Source of the DNA: Rhodanobacteraceae bacterium
GTDB lineage: Bacteria > Pseudomonadota > Gammaproteobacteria > Xanthomonadales > SZUA-5
Assembly (NCBI GenBank): GCA_016713135.1
Contig: JADJPR010000005.1
Location: 1-64,000 of the forward strand
Direction: 5' to 3'
Length of the DNA stretch: 64,000 bases
A program made the position numbers and the translations under genes. A model generated the notes under the pieces. That model saw only the letters and a list, made by a program, of their open reading frames with translations. It was not told where the DNA came from and made no database searches. Position 1 is the first letter of the stretch, and every line of letters begins with the position of its first letter. Shown here piece by piece: positions 44,959-54,294 of this stretch.

Positions 44959-46494
44959 TCATGGGCGACTATTGTGCGCCTTCCGCTTGCGACCGGCACG
45001 TTCGGACTTTGGCGTGGCTTGCGCGGCACGGATGGCCAGCAGGCGCTCCGCAAGTTCAGGTGTGATTGGCCCGTCGCCGTCGTGCATCAAAGCGATCAGC
45101 AGCAGCTTTTCCAGCTCCGGACCGAAGCGCTCGATGATGCGGCCGGGGTCCGGGATCCGCCGGCTGTCGCCGATCAGCCCGAAATACACCGAACCGGCAT
45201 AGCTCAAGATGCTGATCCCCATGCCGATCGAACCTGATTGCGGCACCCAGAACATCATCTCGCGCACCGGCGTACCGCAGAGATACAGCGGTTCCTGCGG
45301 GCCCGGGACATTGGTCGCCACCGTGGTGGCCTTGCGGCTCAGCATTTCCAGCGCCGGGCGCTGCAGGGCTGCGGGCCCCACGCCGAGGGCGCTGAGCAGG
45401 CCGAAGGACATCACCGCCTGGCGCGAGTGCTTCAGCTGCTGCATGTTGTCGCGCACTGCCTGCAGCCGCGCCACCGGGTTTTCCAGCCCGATCGGCAGGT
45501 CGAGGAACACCAGGCCGAAGTGGTTGCCGAGATCCTTCGCGTGCTCCAGCGGGCGAAGGTTGACCGGGATGGTCGCGCGGATCGTCAGCCCGTCGACATC
45601 ATCGCCTCGCTCGATCAGGTAGGCGCGCAAGGCACCCGCGGCGCAGGCCATCAGGACATCGTTGACCGTGGCATCCAGCGCCTTGCCGACCGCCTTCACT
45701 TCCGCCAGCGGCAAGGGATGGCACCAGGCCACGCGCTTGAGCACGCCGAGCGGACCCTTGAAGCGAGTCGGCGGATCGTCTGCGAGCATCAGCGCGTGCA
45801 CCAGTTCGCGCAGGATCTCGCTGGTCTCGTGCGCACCGGTCCTGGCCAGCGCCATCAGCGAGGTCGCCGCGGCCTGTGGATCGCGAACCAGCTCGAAGGC
45901 CTTGTGCATGCCCGCTTCGACCAGTTCGGCGGCGTGCTCCACCTGGTGCCGCGCCGGCGCCAGCAGGCGTTCGAACACGGTGCCGCCGGCCTGTTTCAGC
46001 TTCGACTTCGGATGCGGCTTGTGGTGCTTCGCGTGCGGCGTGGTGTCATGCAGCGAGAGCATCACCTGCACCAGCGCGATGCCATCGGCATAGCAATGGT
46101 GGATGCGCACAACCAGCGCCGCGCCGCCGTTGTAGTTCTCGATCAGGTGGTATTGCCACAGCGGCTTGCTCGGGTCCAGCGGCGAGCTGGCGAGGTTGCT
46201 GACGTACTCTTGCAACTCGTCCTTGCCGCCGGGCGCCGGCAGCGCCGCGCGGCGCACATGCCATTTGATGTCGAAGGTGTCGTCCAGCTCCCAGAACCAC
46301 TGCCCCGAGAGTTCGACGGCGCGCTGGCGGAAACGCCGGAACGCAAGGAAACGCGCCTCCACGGTGCGCCTGAGCACCTCGATGTCCAGCGCGTGCTCGA
46401 GCACGATCACGCCGGTGATCATCATCAGGTTGGTCGGTCGCTCCATCCGCAGCCAGGCGGTGTCGACCTTGGACATCGGTTCGTGCTGGTTCAT
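44959..46494 (-). CDS. Wax ester synthase/diacylglycerol acyltransferase (WS/DGAT)
   Basis: The protein has 511 residues. The acyltransferase motif HHCYADG (132–138; HHxxxDG) is intact. Other family parts: MSKVDTAWLRMERPTNLMMI at the N-terminus, KALDATVNDVLMACAAGALRAYL in the middle, and VPGPQEPLYLCGTPVREMMFWVP toward the end. It esterifies fatty alcohol or diacylglycerol with acyl-CoA, making wax ester or triacylglycerol at the membrane or granule surface. Together with the acyl-CoA reductase about 4 kb away it completes a wax ester route. Start at 46494 or six codons later. Confidence 0.92.
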   Translation of the reverse strand: MNQHEPMSKVDTAWLRMERPTNLMMITGVIVLEHALDIEVLRRTVEARFLAFRRFRQRAVELSGQWFWELDDTFDIKWHVRRAALPAPGGKDELQEYVSNLASSPLDPSKPLWQYHLIENYNGGAALVVRIHHCYADGIALVQVMLSLHDTTPHAKHHKPHPKSKLKQAGGTVFERLLAPARHQVEHAAELVEAGMHKAFELVRDPQAAATSLMALARTGAHETSEILRELVHALMLADDPPTRFKGPLGVLKRVAWCHPLPLAEVKAVGKALDATVNDVLMACAAGALRAYLIERGDDVDGLTIRATIPVNLRPLEHAKDLGNHFGLVFLDLPIGLENPVARLQAVRDNMQQLKHSRQAVMSFGLLSALGVGPAALQRPALEMLSRKATTVATNVPGPQEPLYLCGTPVREMMFWVPQSGSIGMGISILSYAGSVYFGLIGDSRRIPDPGRIIERFGPELEKLLLIALMHDGDGPITPELAERLLAIRAAQATPKSERAGRKRKAHNSRP

Positions 46495-46554
46495 GGCGAT
46501 ACTCGCAGTTTGCGGCATCCTGCCACGTCTACCGGGCAAACACGATGATCCCGC

Positions 46555-47301
46555 TCAGACCGCCAGAAACGCCCGCACCACCCGCACCACCCGCTGCATC
46601 GCCTCGGCGAGCACCTGCTCGATCTCGTGCATGCCGATGATCTGTTGCGTGCCGCAGCCCGCTGCCGGATTGGCGACCACCGCCAGGCTGGCGTAGTCCA
46701 GGCCCGCCTCGCGCGCCAGCACGGCTTCGGGCATCGAGGTCATGCCGACCAGGTCGCAGCCGTCGCGGCGCAAGCGCGCGATCTCGGCGCGGGTTTCCAG
46801 CCGCGGGCCCTCGGTGACCGCGACGCAGCCGCCGTCATGCACCGCCACGCCGGCAGCACCGGCCGCCGTCAGCAGCCGCTGGCGCAAGGGCTCGCCGAAG
46901 GGGTCGGTGAAGTCCACATGCTCGACCGCCAGGTCCTCGAAGTCGCTGAAACTGCTGAGGCGCCCGTGGGTGTAGTCGATCAGTTGGGTCGGCGCGGCAA
47001 TCGCGCCGGCGGACGCCCAGTCGGCGATGCCGCCGACCGCGTTGATCGCAACGATCTCGCGTACCCCGGCATCCTTCAGCGCGACGATGTTGGCGCGGTA
47101 GTTCACCCGGTGCGGCGCGATCCGGTGCGGCGTGCCGTGGCGCGCGAGGAAGGCGACCGCCCGGCCAGCGATGGTGCCCTGCACCACCGGGCCGGAGGGC
47201 ATGCCGTAGGTCGTGCGCGCCTCGATGCGGCCGCTCTCGACGATGTCCGCGATGCGGCCGAAGCCGGTGCCGCCGATGATGCCGATGGGCGCCGCGCTCA
47301 T
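46555..47301 (-). CDS. S-methyl-5'-thioinosine phosphorylase
   Basis: The protein has 248 residues of the purine nucleoside/MTA phosphorylase family: IGIIGGTGFGRI at the N-terminus, FLARHGTPHRIAPHRVNYRANI, and GMTSMPEAVLAREAGLDYASLAVVANPAAG. In Pseudomonas and Xanthomonas relatives this short form acts on methylthioinosine in the polyamine salvage route; specificity here rests on that analogy. Starts with a 4-base ATGA overlap at the end of hpt, so both are coupled for purine salvage. Confidence 0.82.
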   Translation of the reverse strand: MSAAPIGIIGGTGFGRIADIVESGRIEARTTYGMPSGPVVQGTIAGRAVAFLARHGTPHRIAPHRVNYRANIVALKDAGVREIVAINAVGGIADWASAGAIAAPTQLIDYTHGRLSSFSDFEDLAVEHVDFTDPFGEPLRQRLLTAAGAAGVAVHDGGCVAVTEGPRLETRAEIARLRRDGCDLVGMTSMPEAVLAREAGLDYASLAVVANPAAGCGTQQIIGMHEIEQVLAEAMQRVVRVVRAFLAV

Positions 47302-47843
47302 GCGGCGTAGATGCCGAACAGGCTGCGGCCGTGTTCTTCGTAGTCCATGCCGAAGCCGAACACATAGCGGTCAGGCACGGTCAGGCCGACGAAATCGGCC
47401 TGGATTCCGGGCACGCAACGGTCGTGGTCCTTGCGCACCAGCACCGCCACGTAGACTGCCTTGGCGCCCTGCTCGACCGCGTACTTCTTCAGCGCTTCGA
47501 GCGTGTGGCCTTCGTCGAGGATGTCGTCGACGAACAGGATCACGCGGTCCTTGAAATCGTAGCGCGGGCGCGCCTTCCAGTAGAGCTCGCCGCCGCTGGT
47601 GCCGCCGTGGTAGCGGGTCACGTGCACATAGTCGAAATCGAGGTCGACGCTGGCGCCGATGCGTGGCGCAAGCATGCCCGCCGTGATCAGCCCGCCGGTC
47701 AGGACCGTGACGTAGATCGGCTGCTCGCCATCGAGCTTGTCGACGATGGCGGCGGCCATGCGATCGATCGCCGCTTCCAGTTCGGCGCGGTCGAACAGCA
47801 GGTCGGAGCGCGCCAGCACCGCCTTGAAATCGAGTTCCGTCAT
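47298..47843 (-). CDS. hpt: Hypoxanthine(-guanine) phosphoribosyltransferase
   Basis: The protein has 181 residues. The PRPP-binding motif VILFVDDILDEGHTLEALK (about 100–118) and VTVLTGGLITAGML fit the family. It converts hypoxanthine or guanine with PRPP to IMP or GMP in the cytosol, downstream of the phosphorylase that releases hypoxanthine. Stop and start of the next gene overlap by 4 bases; the nagZ stop is two bases upstream of its start. Confidence 0.88.
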   Translation of the reverse strand: MTELDFKAVLARSDLLFDRAELEAAIDRMAAAIVDKLDGEQPIYVTVLTGGLITAGMLAPRIGASVDLDFDYVHVTRYHGGTSGGELYWKARPRYDFKDRVILFVDDILDEGHTLEALKKYAVEQGAKAVYVAVLVRKDHDRCVPGIQADFVGLTVPDRYVFGFGMDYEEHGRSLFGIYAA

Positions 47844-47845
47844 GA

Positions 47846-48859
47846 TTACGTGAGCTCCAGCAAAGCCTCCAGCCTAGCGGCGCGACGCGCCCAAGTCGAG
47901 CTTTCGCGCGCGCGCCGCTGGGGTGCACGCAGGCGTCCGCGCAGGCGCTGCGCAAGGCGGGCATTGGCCTTCAGGCGCAGTTCGCGTGCGGCCGCCAGCG
48001 CGGTCGGCACCAGCTGCGGATCGCACACCAGGATCAGGTCACAGCCAGCGTCCCGATGCGCGGCGAGGCGCGCACCAACATCGCCCAGCGCGGCGCCAGC
48101 GACCATGCCGATGTCGTCGGAGATCACCACCCCCTCGAAACCCAGCGCCGAGCGCAGCACATCCTGGATCCAGTAGCGCGCATAGCCGGCGGCCTCCTTG
48201 CACACCGCCGGATACTCGACATGCGCCATCATCACCGCGCGCGCACCGGCGAGCACGCCGACCGCGAACGGCAGCAGGTCCTGGTCGCAGATCTCAAAGC
48301 CCGGCCGGGCGTCGATGGCACGGTCGTGATGGGTGTCGGCGAGCACGCTGCCGTGGCCGGGGAAGTGCTTCAGCGTGGCCGGCATGCCCACCCGCTGCAG
48401 GGTGTCGGCGTAGATCGTCGCCAGTTCCGCACAGGCCTCGGGCGCGGCGTCGAATGCACGGTCGCCGATCGCCAGGTTGCCACGCGCCAGATCCGCGACC
48501 GGCGCGAAGCTGAGGTCGAGGCCGGCGGCGAGCACTTCGGTGGCCATGATCTCGGCGTGCAGTCGCGCGGCCCGGCGCGCCGCGGCGGGCTGCTGGCGGT
48601 ACAGGGCGCCGATGCGCGCCAGCGGCGGCAGCGCCGTGAACCCGGCGCGGAAGCGCTGCACCCGCCCGCCTTCCTGGTCGACCGCAATCACCGCGTCCGG
48701 ATCGCAGGCACGGATGGCGGCGCAAAGATCGGCCAGTTGCGTCGGATCCGCGTAGTTGCGGGTGAACAATATCGCCCCGGCGACCGCCGGATCCGCCAGT
48801 TGGGCGGCCTCTTCCGGCATCAGCCGGGTGCCAGACACCCCAATCATCAGTGACGTCAT
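47846..48859 (-). CDS. nagZ: Beta-N-acetylhexosaminidase NagZ
   Basis: The protein has 337 residues (glycoside hydrolase family 3). Signature parts: AVDQEGGRVQRFRAGFTALPP, ATLKHFPGHGSVLADTHHDRA (catalytic KHFPGHG and His), and GFEGVVISDDIGM with the nucleophile Asp. Removes GlcNAc from anhydromuropeptides in cell-wall recycling; cytoplasmic. The start ATG 48859 has GGGAGG upstream and overlaps the CYTH gene's stop by 4 bases. Confidence 0.92.
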   Translation of the reverse strand: MTSLMIGVSGTRLMPEEAAQLADPAVAGAILFTRNYADPTQLADLCAAIRACDPDAVIAVDQEGGRVQRFRAGFTALPPLARIGALYRQQPAAARRAARLHAEIMATEVLAAGLDLSFAPVADLARGNLAIGDRAFDAAPEACAELATIYADTLQRVGMPATLKHFPGHGSVLADTHHDRAIDARPGFEICDQDLLPFAVGVLAGARAVMMAHVEYPAVCKEAAGYARYWIQDVLRSALGFEGVVISDDIGMVAGAALGDVGARLAAHRDAGCDLILVCDPQLVPTALAAARELRLKANARLAQRLRGRLRAPQRRARESSTWARRAARLEALLELT

Positions 48860-49329
48860 CGAGCCTCCCATTGGCTGTAGGGGTGACGCACCAGGTTGCT
48901 GTTCATGTAGCGCGCGTCATGGGTGACTTCGCTCCCGAGCCATTCCGGCTGCGGATAGGCCTCGTCCGCCGCGGCGAGTTCCACTTCGGCCACGATCAGC
49001 CCCGCATTCGCGCCGTCGAACTCATCGATCTCGAACACGTGGTTGTCGATCTCGACGAAATGCCGCGTCTTCGACACCACCGGGCCATCGGCCAATTCCG
49101 CCAGCATCACCTGCGCGTCGGCGACCGGAATCGCGTACTCGAACTCCAGCCGCGTGGTGCCCAGGCGCGCGCTCTTGATGTTCAGCCACGCCCGCCCGCC
49201 GCCGATGCGCACCCGCACCGACGAGCGCGTGCCACCGAGGTAGCCCTGCGCCAGGTACTCGCTGCGACTCACCTGCGCGCGCCAGGCGTCGCTGGCGAGC
49301 AGGAACTTGCGTTCAATTTCGATCGCCAT
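48856..49329 (-). CDS. CYTH-domain (triphosphate tunnel metalloenzyme) protein
   Basis: The protein has 157 residues. The ExExK motif is visible at once (MAIEIERKFLL), followed by SSVRVRIGGGRAWLNIKSA and VAEVELAAADEAYPQPEWLGSEVT. Short CYTH proteins of this kind are often tripolyphosphatases; the true substrate is not set by sequence. The ATG 49329 follows GGAGGT. It is first in a coupled series CYTH–nagZ–hpt–mtiP. Confidence 0.88.
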   Translation of the reverse strand: MAIEIERKFLLASDAWRAQVSRSEYLAQGYLGGTRSSVRVRIGGGRAWLNIKSARLGTTRLEFEYAIPVADAQVMLAELADGPVVSKTRHFVEIDNHVFEIDEFDGANAGLIVAEVELAAADEAYPQPEWLGSEVTHDARYMNSNLVRHPYSQWEAR

Positions 49330-49370
49330 CAGTAATGACCTCCGTGCAGCATGGGGATGCGTGAGCAGCA

Positions 49371-49506
49371 TTCTTGTCCGCAAAGGACGCAAAGGACGCA
49401 AAGGAAAGCCCTCTCGGTCGAACCTGAGGTTGTCATCCGGTTGAAGCCACAGACAACTGTTTCTGCATCTTCCCGTGCTTCCCTTTGCGTCCTTTGCGGA
49501 CAAGAA
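49371..49506. repeat. Inverted repeat of CGCAAAGGA words
   Basis: The left arm (49371–49409) has three CGCAAAGGA-type units beginning TTCTTGTCC; the right arm (49477–49506) is its reverse complement with one unit fewer (CCTTTGCGTCC, then GGACAAGAA). It fills the gap between the CYTH and rlmD genes and belongs with 56083–56196 and 56338–56665. Confidence 0.85.
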
Positions 49507-49516
49507 ACTCTCTTGA

Positions 49517-50833
49517 TCAGCGCCGCACGAACAGCGCCATGCTCTCGACATGCGCGGTGTGGGCGAACATGTCCATCGCGCCGGCGGCGACCAGGTCGAA
49601 GCCCTTGGCGACCAGCAGCGCGGCGTCGCGCGCCAGGGTGCCGGGGTGGCAGGAGACGTAGACGATGCGCTCGACATCCTTGCCGGGCAGGTAGTCGAAC
49701 ACGCGCTCGGCGCCGGCGCGCGGCGGGTCCAGCAGGATCCGGGTGTAGCGTGCGCGCGCCCAGGCGGCGTCGCGCTGGTCCTGGCTGAGGTCAGCCACCG
49801 CGTAATCGATATTGTCCAGGCCCGCGCGCTGAGCGTTCTGGCGTGCGCGCGCCAGCAGCCCCGCGTCGCCCTCGACCCCGAACACGCTCGCTGCGCGACG
49901 CGCCAGCGGCAGGGTGAAGTTGCCGAGGCCGCAATAGAGGTCGAGGACTTGGTCGCTGCTGCCGACATCCAGCAGATCGATGGCCTGCGCAACCATCGCG
50001 CGGTTGATGCTGTCGTTGACCTGCACGAAGTCCAGCGGCAGGTAGGCCAGGCGCAGGCTGTCGTCGATGGCGTATTCCAGTTCCGGCGGCGGCGTGCCGT
50101 CCAGGCCCACCAGGCTGTCGAGGCCGGCCGGCTGCAGCACGATCTGGAATCCGTGCGCGGCGCCAAAGGCCGCCAGGCGTTCGCGATCGGCCGCGGTGAG
50201 CGGCACCAGGTTGCGGAACACCAGCACGACCTTTTCCGCCGCAGCGACTTCGATCTGTGCGATCGCCGCGCGCGCATCCATCTGCGAGACCAGATCGGAC
50301 AAGGCGCCGATGCGGGTGCCGACGCGCGGATCAAGCACCGGGCAGTGCTCGATCTCGGCCACGTAGCGCCCGTTGGCTTCGCGAAAGCCCACCAGTGCGC
50401 GGCCCTTCTTCTCGACGAAGCGCACCGACAGGCGCGCCTTGCGCCGGTAGCCCCAGATCTCGCGCTGCAGCGCAGGCAGTACGCGCTCGGGGCGCACCTT
50501 GCCGATGCGCTCCAGGCTGTCCATCAGCTGCTTCTGCTTGAACTCGATCTGGCGCAAGGGATCGAGGTGCTGCAGGCTGCAGCCGGAGCACACCGAGACG
50601 TGCGCGCAGCGCGGCTCCACCCGGTCCGGGCTGGCCTGCAGGATCTCCTCGGCCGCGGCGTCGTCGTACTGCCGATGACGCTTGACCAGGCGCGCGCGCA
50701 CCTGCTCGCCCGGCAACGCGCCGTCGACAAACACCGCCTTCTGCCCCGCGCGTGCGATGCCGCGCCCGTCGTGGGCCAGATCCTCGATCAGCAACTCCAA
50801 TGCAATCCCCGCCTTCCGCCGTGGCAATCGCAC
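49517..50833 (-). CDS. rlmD: 23S rRNA (uracil-1939-C5)-methyltransferase RlmD
   Basis: The protein has 438 residues. It has a TRAM-like start (LLIEDLAHDGRGIAR.GQKAVFVDGALPGE), an iron-sulphur cysteine set (CAHVSVCSGC, plus the later EHCPVLD), the SAM loop LDLYCGLGNFTLPLA, and the catalytic region RILLDPPRAGAE and YVSCHPGTLARD. It methylates U1939 in 23S rRNA. The likely start is GTG at 50833; other starts close by are possible. Confidence 0.9.
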   Translation of the reverse strand: MRLPRRKAGIALELLIEDLAHDGRGIARAGQKAVFVDGALPGEQVRARLVKRHRQYDDAAAEEILQASPDRVEPRCAHVSVCSGCSLQHLDPLRQIEFKQKQLMDSLERIGKVRPERVLPALQREIWGYRRKARLSVRFVEKKGRALVGFREANGRYVAEIEHCPVLDPRVGTRIGALSDLVSQMDARAAIAQIEVAAAEKVVLVFRNLVPLTAADRERLAAFGAAHGFQIVLQPAGLDSLVGLDGTPPPELEYAIDDSLRLAYLPLDFVQVNDSINRAMVAQAIDLLDVGSSDQVLDLYCGLGNFTLPLARRAASVFGVEGDAGLLARARQNAQRAGLDNIDYAVADLSQDQRDAAWARARYTRILLDPPRAGAERVFDYLPGKDVERIVYVSCHPGTLARDAALLVAKGFDLVAAGAMDMFAHTAHVESMALFVRR

Positions 50834-50878
50834 AATCTAGCGGGGATACTGCCCTTTGGCCACGCAATGTGCCCAATC

Positions 50879-51595
50879 ATGACGCAGCTCCGATGCTTGC
50901 TGGTCGATGACGACGCCATCTCGGCGGTCTTCGTGGGCGATTGGCTGGCGGCGCGCGGCTGGGAGGTGCGGCACGCGGAAACGCTTGCGGGAGCCGATGC
51001 GGCGCTGGCACAAGGCGAATTTGAGCTCTGGCTGGTCGACCGTCGGCTCCCCGATGGCGATGGCCTGGCCTGGCTGGGTCGGCGCCTTGCCGGATGCTGC
51101 CAGTCGACTCCGCGCTGCCTGCTGGCGAGCGGGGAGCGTATCGCCGCCGATGCCCTGCCGCCCGGCGTGGGCAGCCTGCGCAAGCCGCTCGACACGGAAT
51201 GGCTGAGCGCATGGCTGGAGTCACAACCGGCGAACGCTGCGACCATGGATGCCGTAGAGCAGCCGTCCACGTCACTACTCGAGGACGAGCGCGCCCTCAC
51301 ACGCTTCGGCGGCAATCGCGCAGCACTGCACTCGCTGCGCCGGATGCTGCTGGCAGAACTTCGCGACAGCGTCAGCTGGCGCGCGAGCCTGGCGCAATCG
51401 CCAACGCCGGCAGCCGCGCTGGACGCACTGCACCGGCTACGGGCGGGATGCACGCTGACCGGTTGCGTGCGACTGGGAGCCGTGGCCGAGGAACTCGAGT
51501 CAGCGCTGCGCGCTGGCGCGCCTGCGCGTCCGGATTCCCTGCAGGCACTGGATGAGGCGCTGCGCGCCACGATGCTGGCCCTGGGTGCAGAGTGA
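50879..51595 (+). CDS. Response regulator with C-terminal Hpt domain
   Basis: The protein has 238 residues. The receiver domain (about 1–115) has the acidic pair VDDDA, the phospho-Asp in LWLVDRRLPDGDG, and the switch Lys in LRKPLD. The C-terminal part (about 140–235) looks like an Hpt bundle with the phosphorylatable His in ALHRLRAGCTLTG. No DNA-binding domain, so it probably passes phosphate on in a phosphorelay. ATG 50879, or ATG 50867 four codons upstream. Divergent from rlmD. Confidence 0.78.
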   Translation: MTQLRCLLVDDDAISAVFVGDWLAARGWEVRHAETLAGADAALAQGEFELWLVDRRLPDGDGLAWLGRRLAGCCQSTPRCLLASGERIAADALPPGVGSLRKPLDTEWLSAWLESQPANAATMDAVEQPSTSLLEDERALTRFGGNRAALHSLRRMLLAELRDSVSWRASLAQSPTPAAALDALHRLRAGCTLTGCVRLGAVAEELESALRAGAPARPDSLQALDEALRATMLALGAE

Positions 51596-51602
51596 CCGCT
51601 GC

Positions 51603-52298
51603 TCAGCGCCCGAGCTTGGCGAGCAGCCCCCAGGATTGCAGCGGTTCTCCGCGCAACTGCTGGCCGATCAACTCCCGCAGCAACCGGCGCAACTCACGCA
51701 GCTGCTCGGGCGCGGGCAGGTCGTCGCGATCCATTCCCAGGAGCGCCGCACCGCTGTAGCCAGGCGCCGGTTCTGCCACGCGCACGAAGCCGTGGTCCGG
51801 TTCGAAGCGGTAACGCCCGTCGGGATCGAGTGCATCGCCGGCGGCGTCGCTGGCGAAATCGGCGGCATAGCCCATCGCCTGCAGCAGATCGCGTTCGAAG
51901 CGACGCAGGGTCCAGGCCAGCGAGGGCGTGTCGACCAGTTCCTGCATGGTCGCCGCATAGCGCTGGAACAGTTGCGGATGCGCGTCCCCGCGCGGCAGCA
52001 GGCGGACCAGCAACTCGTTGCAATACAGGCCACCCAAAGCATGGTCGGCACGCAACAGCAGCGCCGGGCCGGCGGGTTCGGCACGCACCAGTCGCTGCAA
52101 ATCGCCGCTGCCGCCGAAGTCCAGCCGCAGTTCCTGGAATGGTTGCAACAGCGCTGGAAGCGCACTCTTCGAACCGCGCGCGCCACGGGCGATCAGGCCG
52201 ATACGCCCGTGGTCCGGCGTCCACGCTTCCAGCAGCAAGCTGGATTCGGAATATTGCCGGCGGTGCAACACAAAGGCCGGCTGGTCCGCTACACGCAT
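51603..52298 (-). CDS. recO: DNA repair protein RecO
   Basis: The protein has 231 residues. The N-terminal OB-like region PAFVLHRRQYSESSLLLEAWTPDHGRIGLIARGARG and the central ELLVRLLPRGDAHPQLFQRY are typical of RecO. It acts with RecR/RecF to load RecA at gaps. Era, the usual upstream neighbour in proteobacteria, is not here; the preceding gene is a haloperoxidase 40 bases away. Confidence 0.9.
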   Translation of the reverse strand: MRVADQPAFVLHRRQYSESSLLLEAWTPDHGRIGLIARGARGSKSALPALLQPFQELRLDFGGSGDLQRLVRAEPAGPALLLRADHALGGLYCNELLVRLLPRGDAHPQLFQRYAATMQELVDTPSLAWTLRRFERDLLQAMGYAADFASDAAGDALDPDGRYRFEPDHGFVRVAEPAPGYSGAALLGMDRDDLPAPEQLRELRRLLRELIGQQLRGEPLQSWGLLAKLGR

Positions 52299-52337
52299 TG
52301 CCGCAACATCCTCGCCGAGCTAGTGCCCCAGGGGACA

Positions 52338-54290
52338 CTAGCGCCTGTGCGCGGCGATCACCGCCACGCCGAGCAATCCCAGCAGCAGCACGAGCAGGCG
52401 CATGGCCCCAGGGCCGAGCGCCGGCACCGCCCGCGGCGGTGGCGCGCCGAACAAGCCAGCCGCGCGGGCCATCGCGCGACGGCCGACCTGCTGGCCGAGC
52501 AGGCGCCCGGGGAAATCATCGTAGGCCGGATGGATGCCGCCGTAGATGCGTGAAATCCCGGCCTCGTCGGCGGCGTCGAAATAGGTCGCGTATTGCAGGT
52601 CCATCGGCTGGCTCGGGCCAAACTCGAAACCGAGCGGGAATCCGCTGCCGTCGGTCGCGGCGCGGAAGCTGGCCAGCCCGCCGGGAAAGAAGGCGGAGCC
52701 GGTGAAATCGGCCAGCACCTCGGCCGCGCCGCGCGAAAAACCACTGTGCCCGGAGGTGTAGCCCGGAAATGGCGGAGTGACGAATGCGCGCGCCTGGTAG
52801 GGGATCCAGCGATCGCCCAGGATCCAGGCCACGCCACCGGCCTGGGACGCGGGCTGCGGCGGATGGCCCGCCCAAGCCAGGATGGCAATCCGGCCGACAC
52901 TCGCCGCCAGATGCGCATGCCGCTGGCCCGGCGCGCTCGATTCGGCAGTGACCAGTTCGATCAGACCGGGCACCAGCGGCAAGCCATTCGCATGGTAGGC
53001 GGGCAGCGCCGGGTCGCTGGACTGCCCCAGGCTGGCCATTTCGCGGATCAGCGTGATCGGGCGTGAGGCATTGCCAAGGAACTTGGTTTCCCAGGTGGCG
53101 ATCGCCACGTCGTGCAGCGCCGCATTCAGCGCGAGATAGAGCTTCACATCCCAGTCGAGTCGCGCAAGCACCGGCCCCGAGCCGCGGAAACGTCGCGCCA
53201 GCGCCGGGTGATCGGAGACCGCATTGGCAATCTCGTTCCAGTGGCCGGGCGGTGTCGACGAGCGCGGGCCGTCGGCCCAGAACTCGGACACCACACGCGC
53301 GTAGTCGCCCAGCAGGACGAAGTTGTCTGCATAGGGCTGCCCGGTAACCGGGTTCACGGCGTGACCGCTGCCGTCGTTGGTGCCCACCGGATGGTTGCCG
53401 CGCACCCGCGGCGAGTGGTTGAGCAACGCCGTGTTCGCTGGCGTCAACAGGCTGCTGGCGCGGATGACCTCGACGATGTCCGCGCGCAATTGCGCGTCCC
53501 CGGCACCGCCCAGGCGCGGCGGCGGCGCCAGGCTTACATACGGTTGGCCCGGCGCCGGGCGTTGGATCGCGAAAGGCTCCACCTGGCGCCAATGCGAAGT
53601 CAGGAAGGTCTGCACGCCCGGCGCCCCGGGCGGGATCAGCGGCTGCCATGCATTGATGTCGACCAGGCCGCCGGTGCCGGGCAGTTGCACCAGCATCGGC
53701 GCATTGGTGGGAAAGAAGGGCACCGGATCCACATAGCTGCCCTGCTGGTTGGATCCATCCTGCAATCCGCGCGCGATGATGGCCGCAGCGATGCGGTTGC
53801 CCACCGCGGCGGGCGATGAGCCGGATGTGGTCGTGTTGCTGGTGTCCAGTCCCAGCTCGCCCATGCACGCGTCGAAGCGCGCGAACGAGGTGCTTTGTCC
53901 GGGCGAGCCGGCGAACCGGTTCAGCAGCATGCGGTAGGCGGCGTAACTGATGGCGACGGGCTGATCGCCAGCCGGCCGCCCCGCCGCCGCGGGCGACTCG
54001 TCGGCGTAGACCGGCAGAGCCAGCGGGTCGTAGGCGGCGAAGGCATCGTAGATCGCCGCGGAGACATGGAACAGGTTGCGCGCATGCACCGTGGGGCGAG
54101 GCGCGTCGATGCGGATCGCCGCCAGCAGTTGCTCGTTCCACATACGCGCCACCGAGCGCTCGCCGCTGCAGGCCAGCGATTCGGGCAGGTCGGCGCGCGT
54201 CGACGGCGGCAGTGACACCGGTGCGGCGATCGCAGCGGCGCCCAGGAACAGGAAGATCGCGCAGGCTGCGCGAGGTTGCGGCAAATGCAT
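52338..54290 (-). CDS. Secreted vanadium haloperoxidase-like (PAP2) protein with IPTL-type C-terminal anchor
   Basis: The protein has 650 residues with a signal peptide (CAIFLFLGAAAIAAP). The vanadium haloperoxidase/PAP2 motifs are near the C-terminal third: PGYTSGHSGFSRGAAEVL (about 508–525) and ISRIYGGIHPAYDDFPGR (about 580), with the catalytic His residues. The last 30 residues, VPALGPGAMRLLVLLLGLLG, then a basic AAHRR end, match the IPTL/PEP-CTERM-like plan (short motif, hydrophobic helix, Arg-rich end) used by exosortases. It starts 5 bases after the FG-GAP gene's stop (start ATG 54290), so they are coupled. Oxidised halide or phosphatase activity is not determinable. Confidence 0.8.
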   Translation of the reverse strand: MHLPQPRAACAIFLFLGAAAIAAPVSLPPSTRADLPESLACSGERSVARMWNEQLLAAIRIDAPRPTVHARNLFHVSAAIYDAFAAYDPLALPVYADESPAAAGRPAGDQPVAISYAAYRMLLNRFAGSPGQSTSFARFDACMGELGLDTSNTTTSGSSPAAVGNRIAAAIIARGLQDGSNQQGSYVDPVPFFPTNAPMLVQLPGTGGLVDINAWQPLIPPGAPGVQTFLTSHWRQVEPFAIQRPAPGQPYVSLAPPPRLGGAGDAQLRADIVEVIRASSLLTPANTALLNHSPRVRGNHPVGTNDGSGHAVNPVTGQPYADNFVLLGDYARVVSEFWADGPRSSTPPGHWNEIANAVSDHPALARRFRGSGPVLARLDWDVKLYLALNAALHDVAIATWETKFLGNASRPITLIREMASLGQSSDPALPAYHANGLPLVPGLIELVTAESSAPGQRHAHLAASVGRIAILAWAGHPPQPASQAGGVAWILGDRWIPYQARAFVTPPFPGYTSGHSGFSRGAAEVLADFTGSAFFPGGLASFRAATDGSGFPLGFEFGPSQPMDLQYATYFDAADEAGISRIYGGIHPAYDDFPGRLLGQQVGRRAMARAAGLFGAPPPRAVPALGPGAMRLLVLLLGLLGVAVIAAHRR

Positions 54291-54294
54291 GAGC

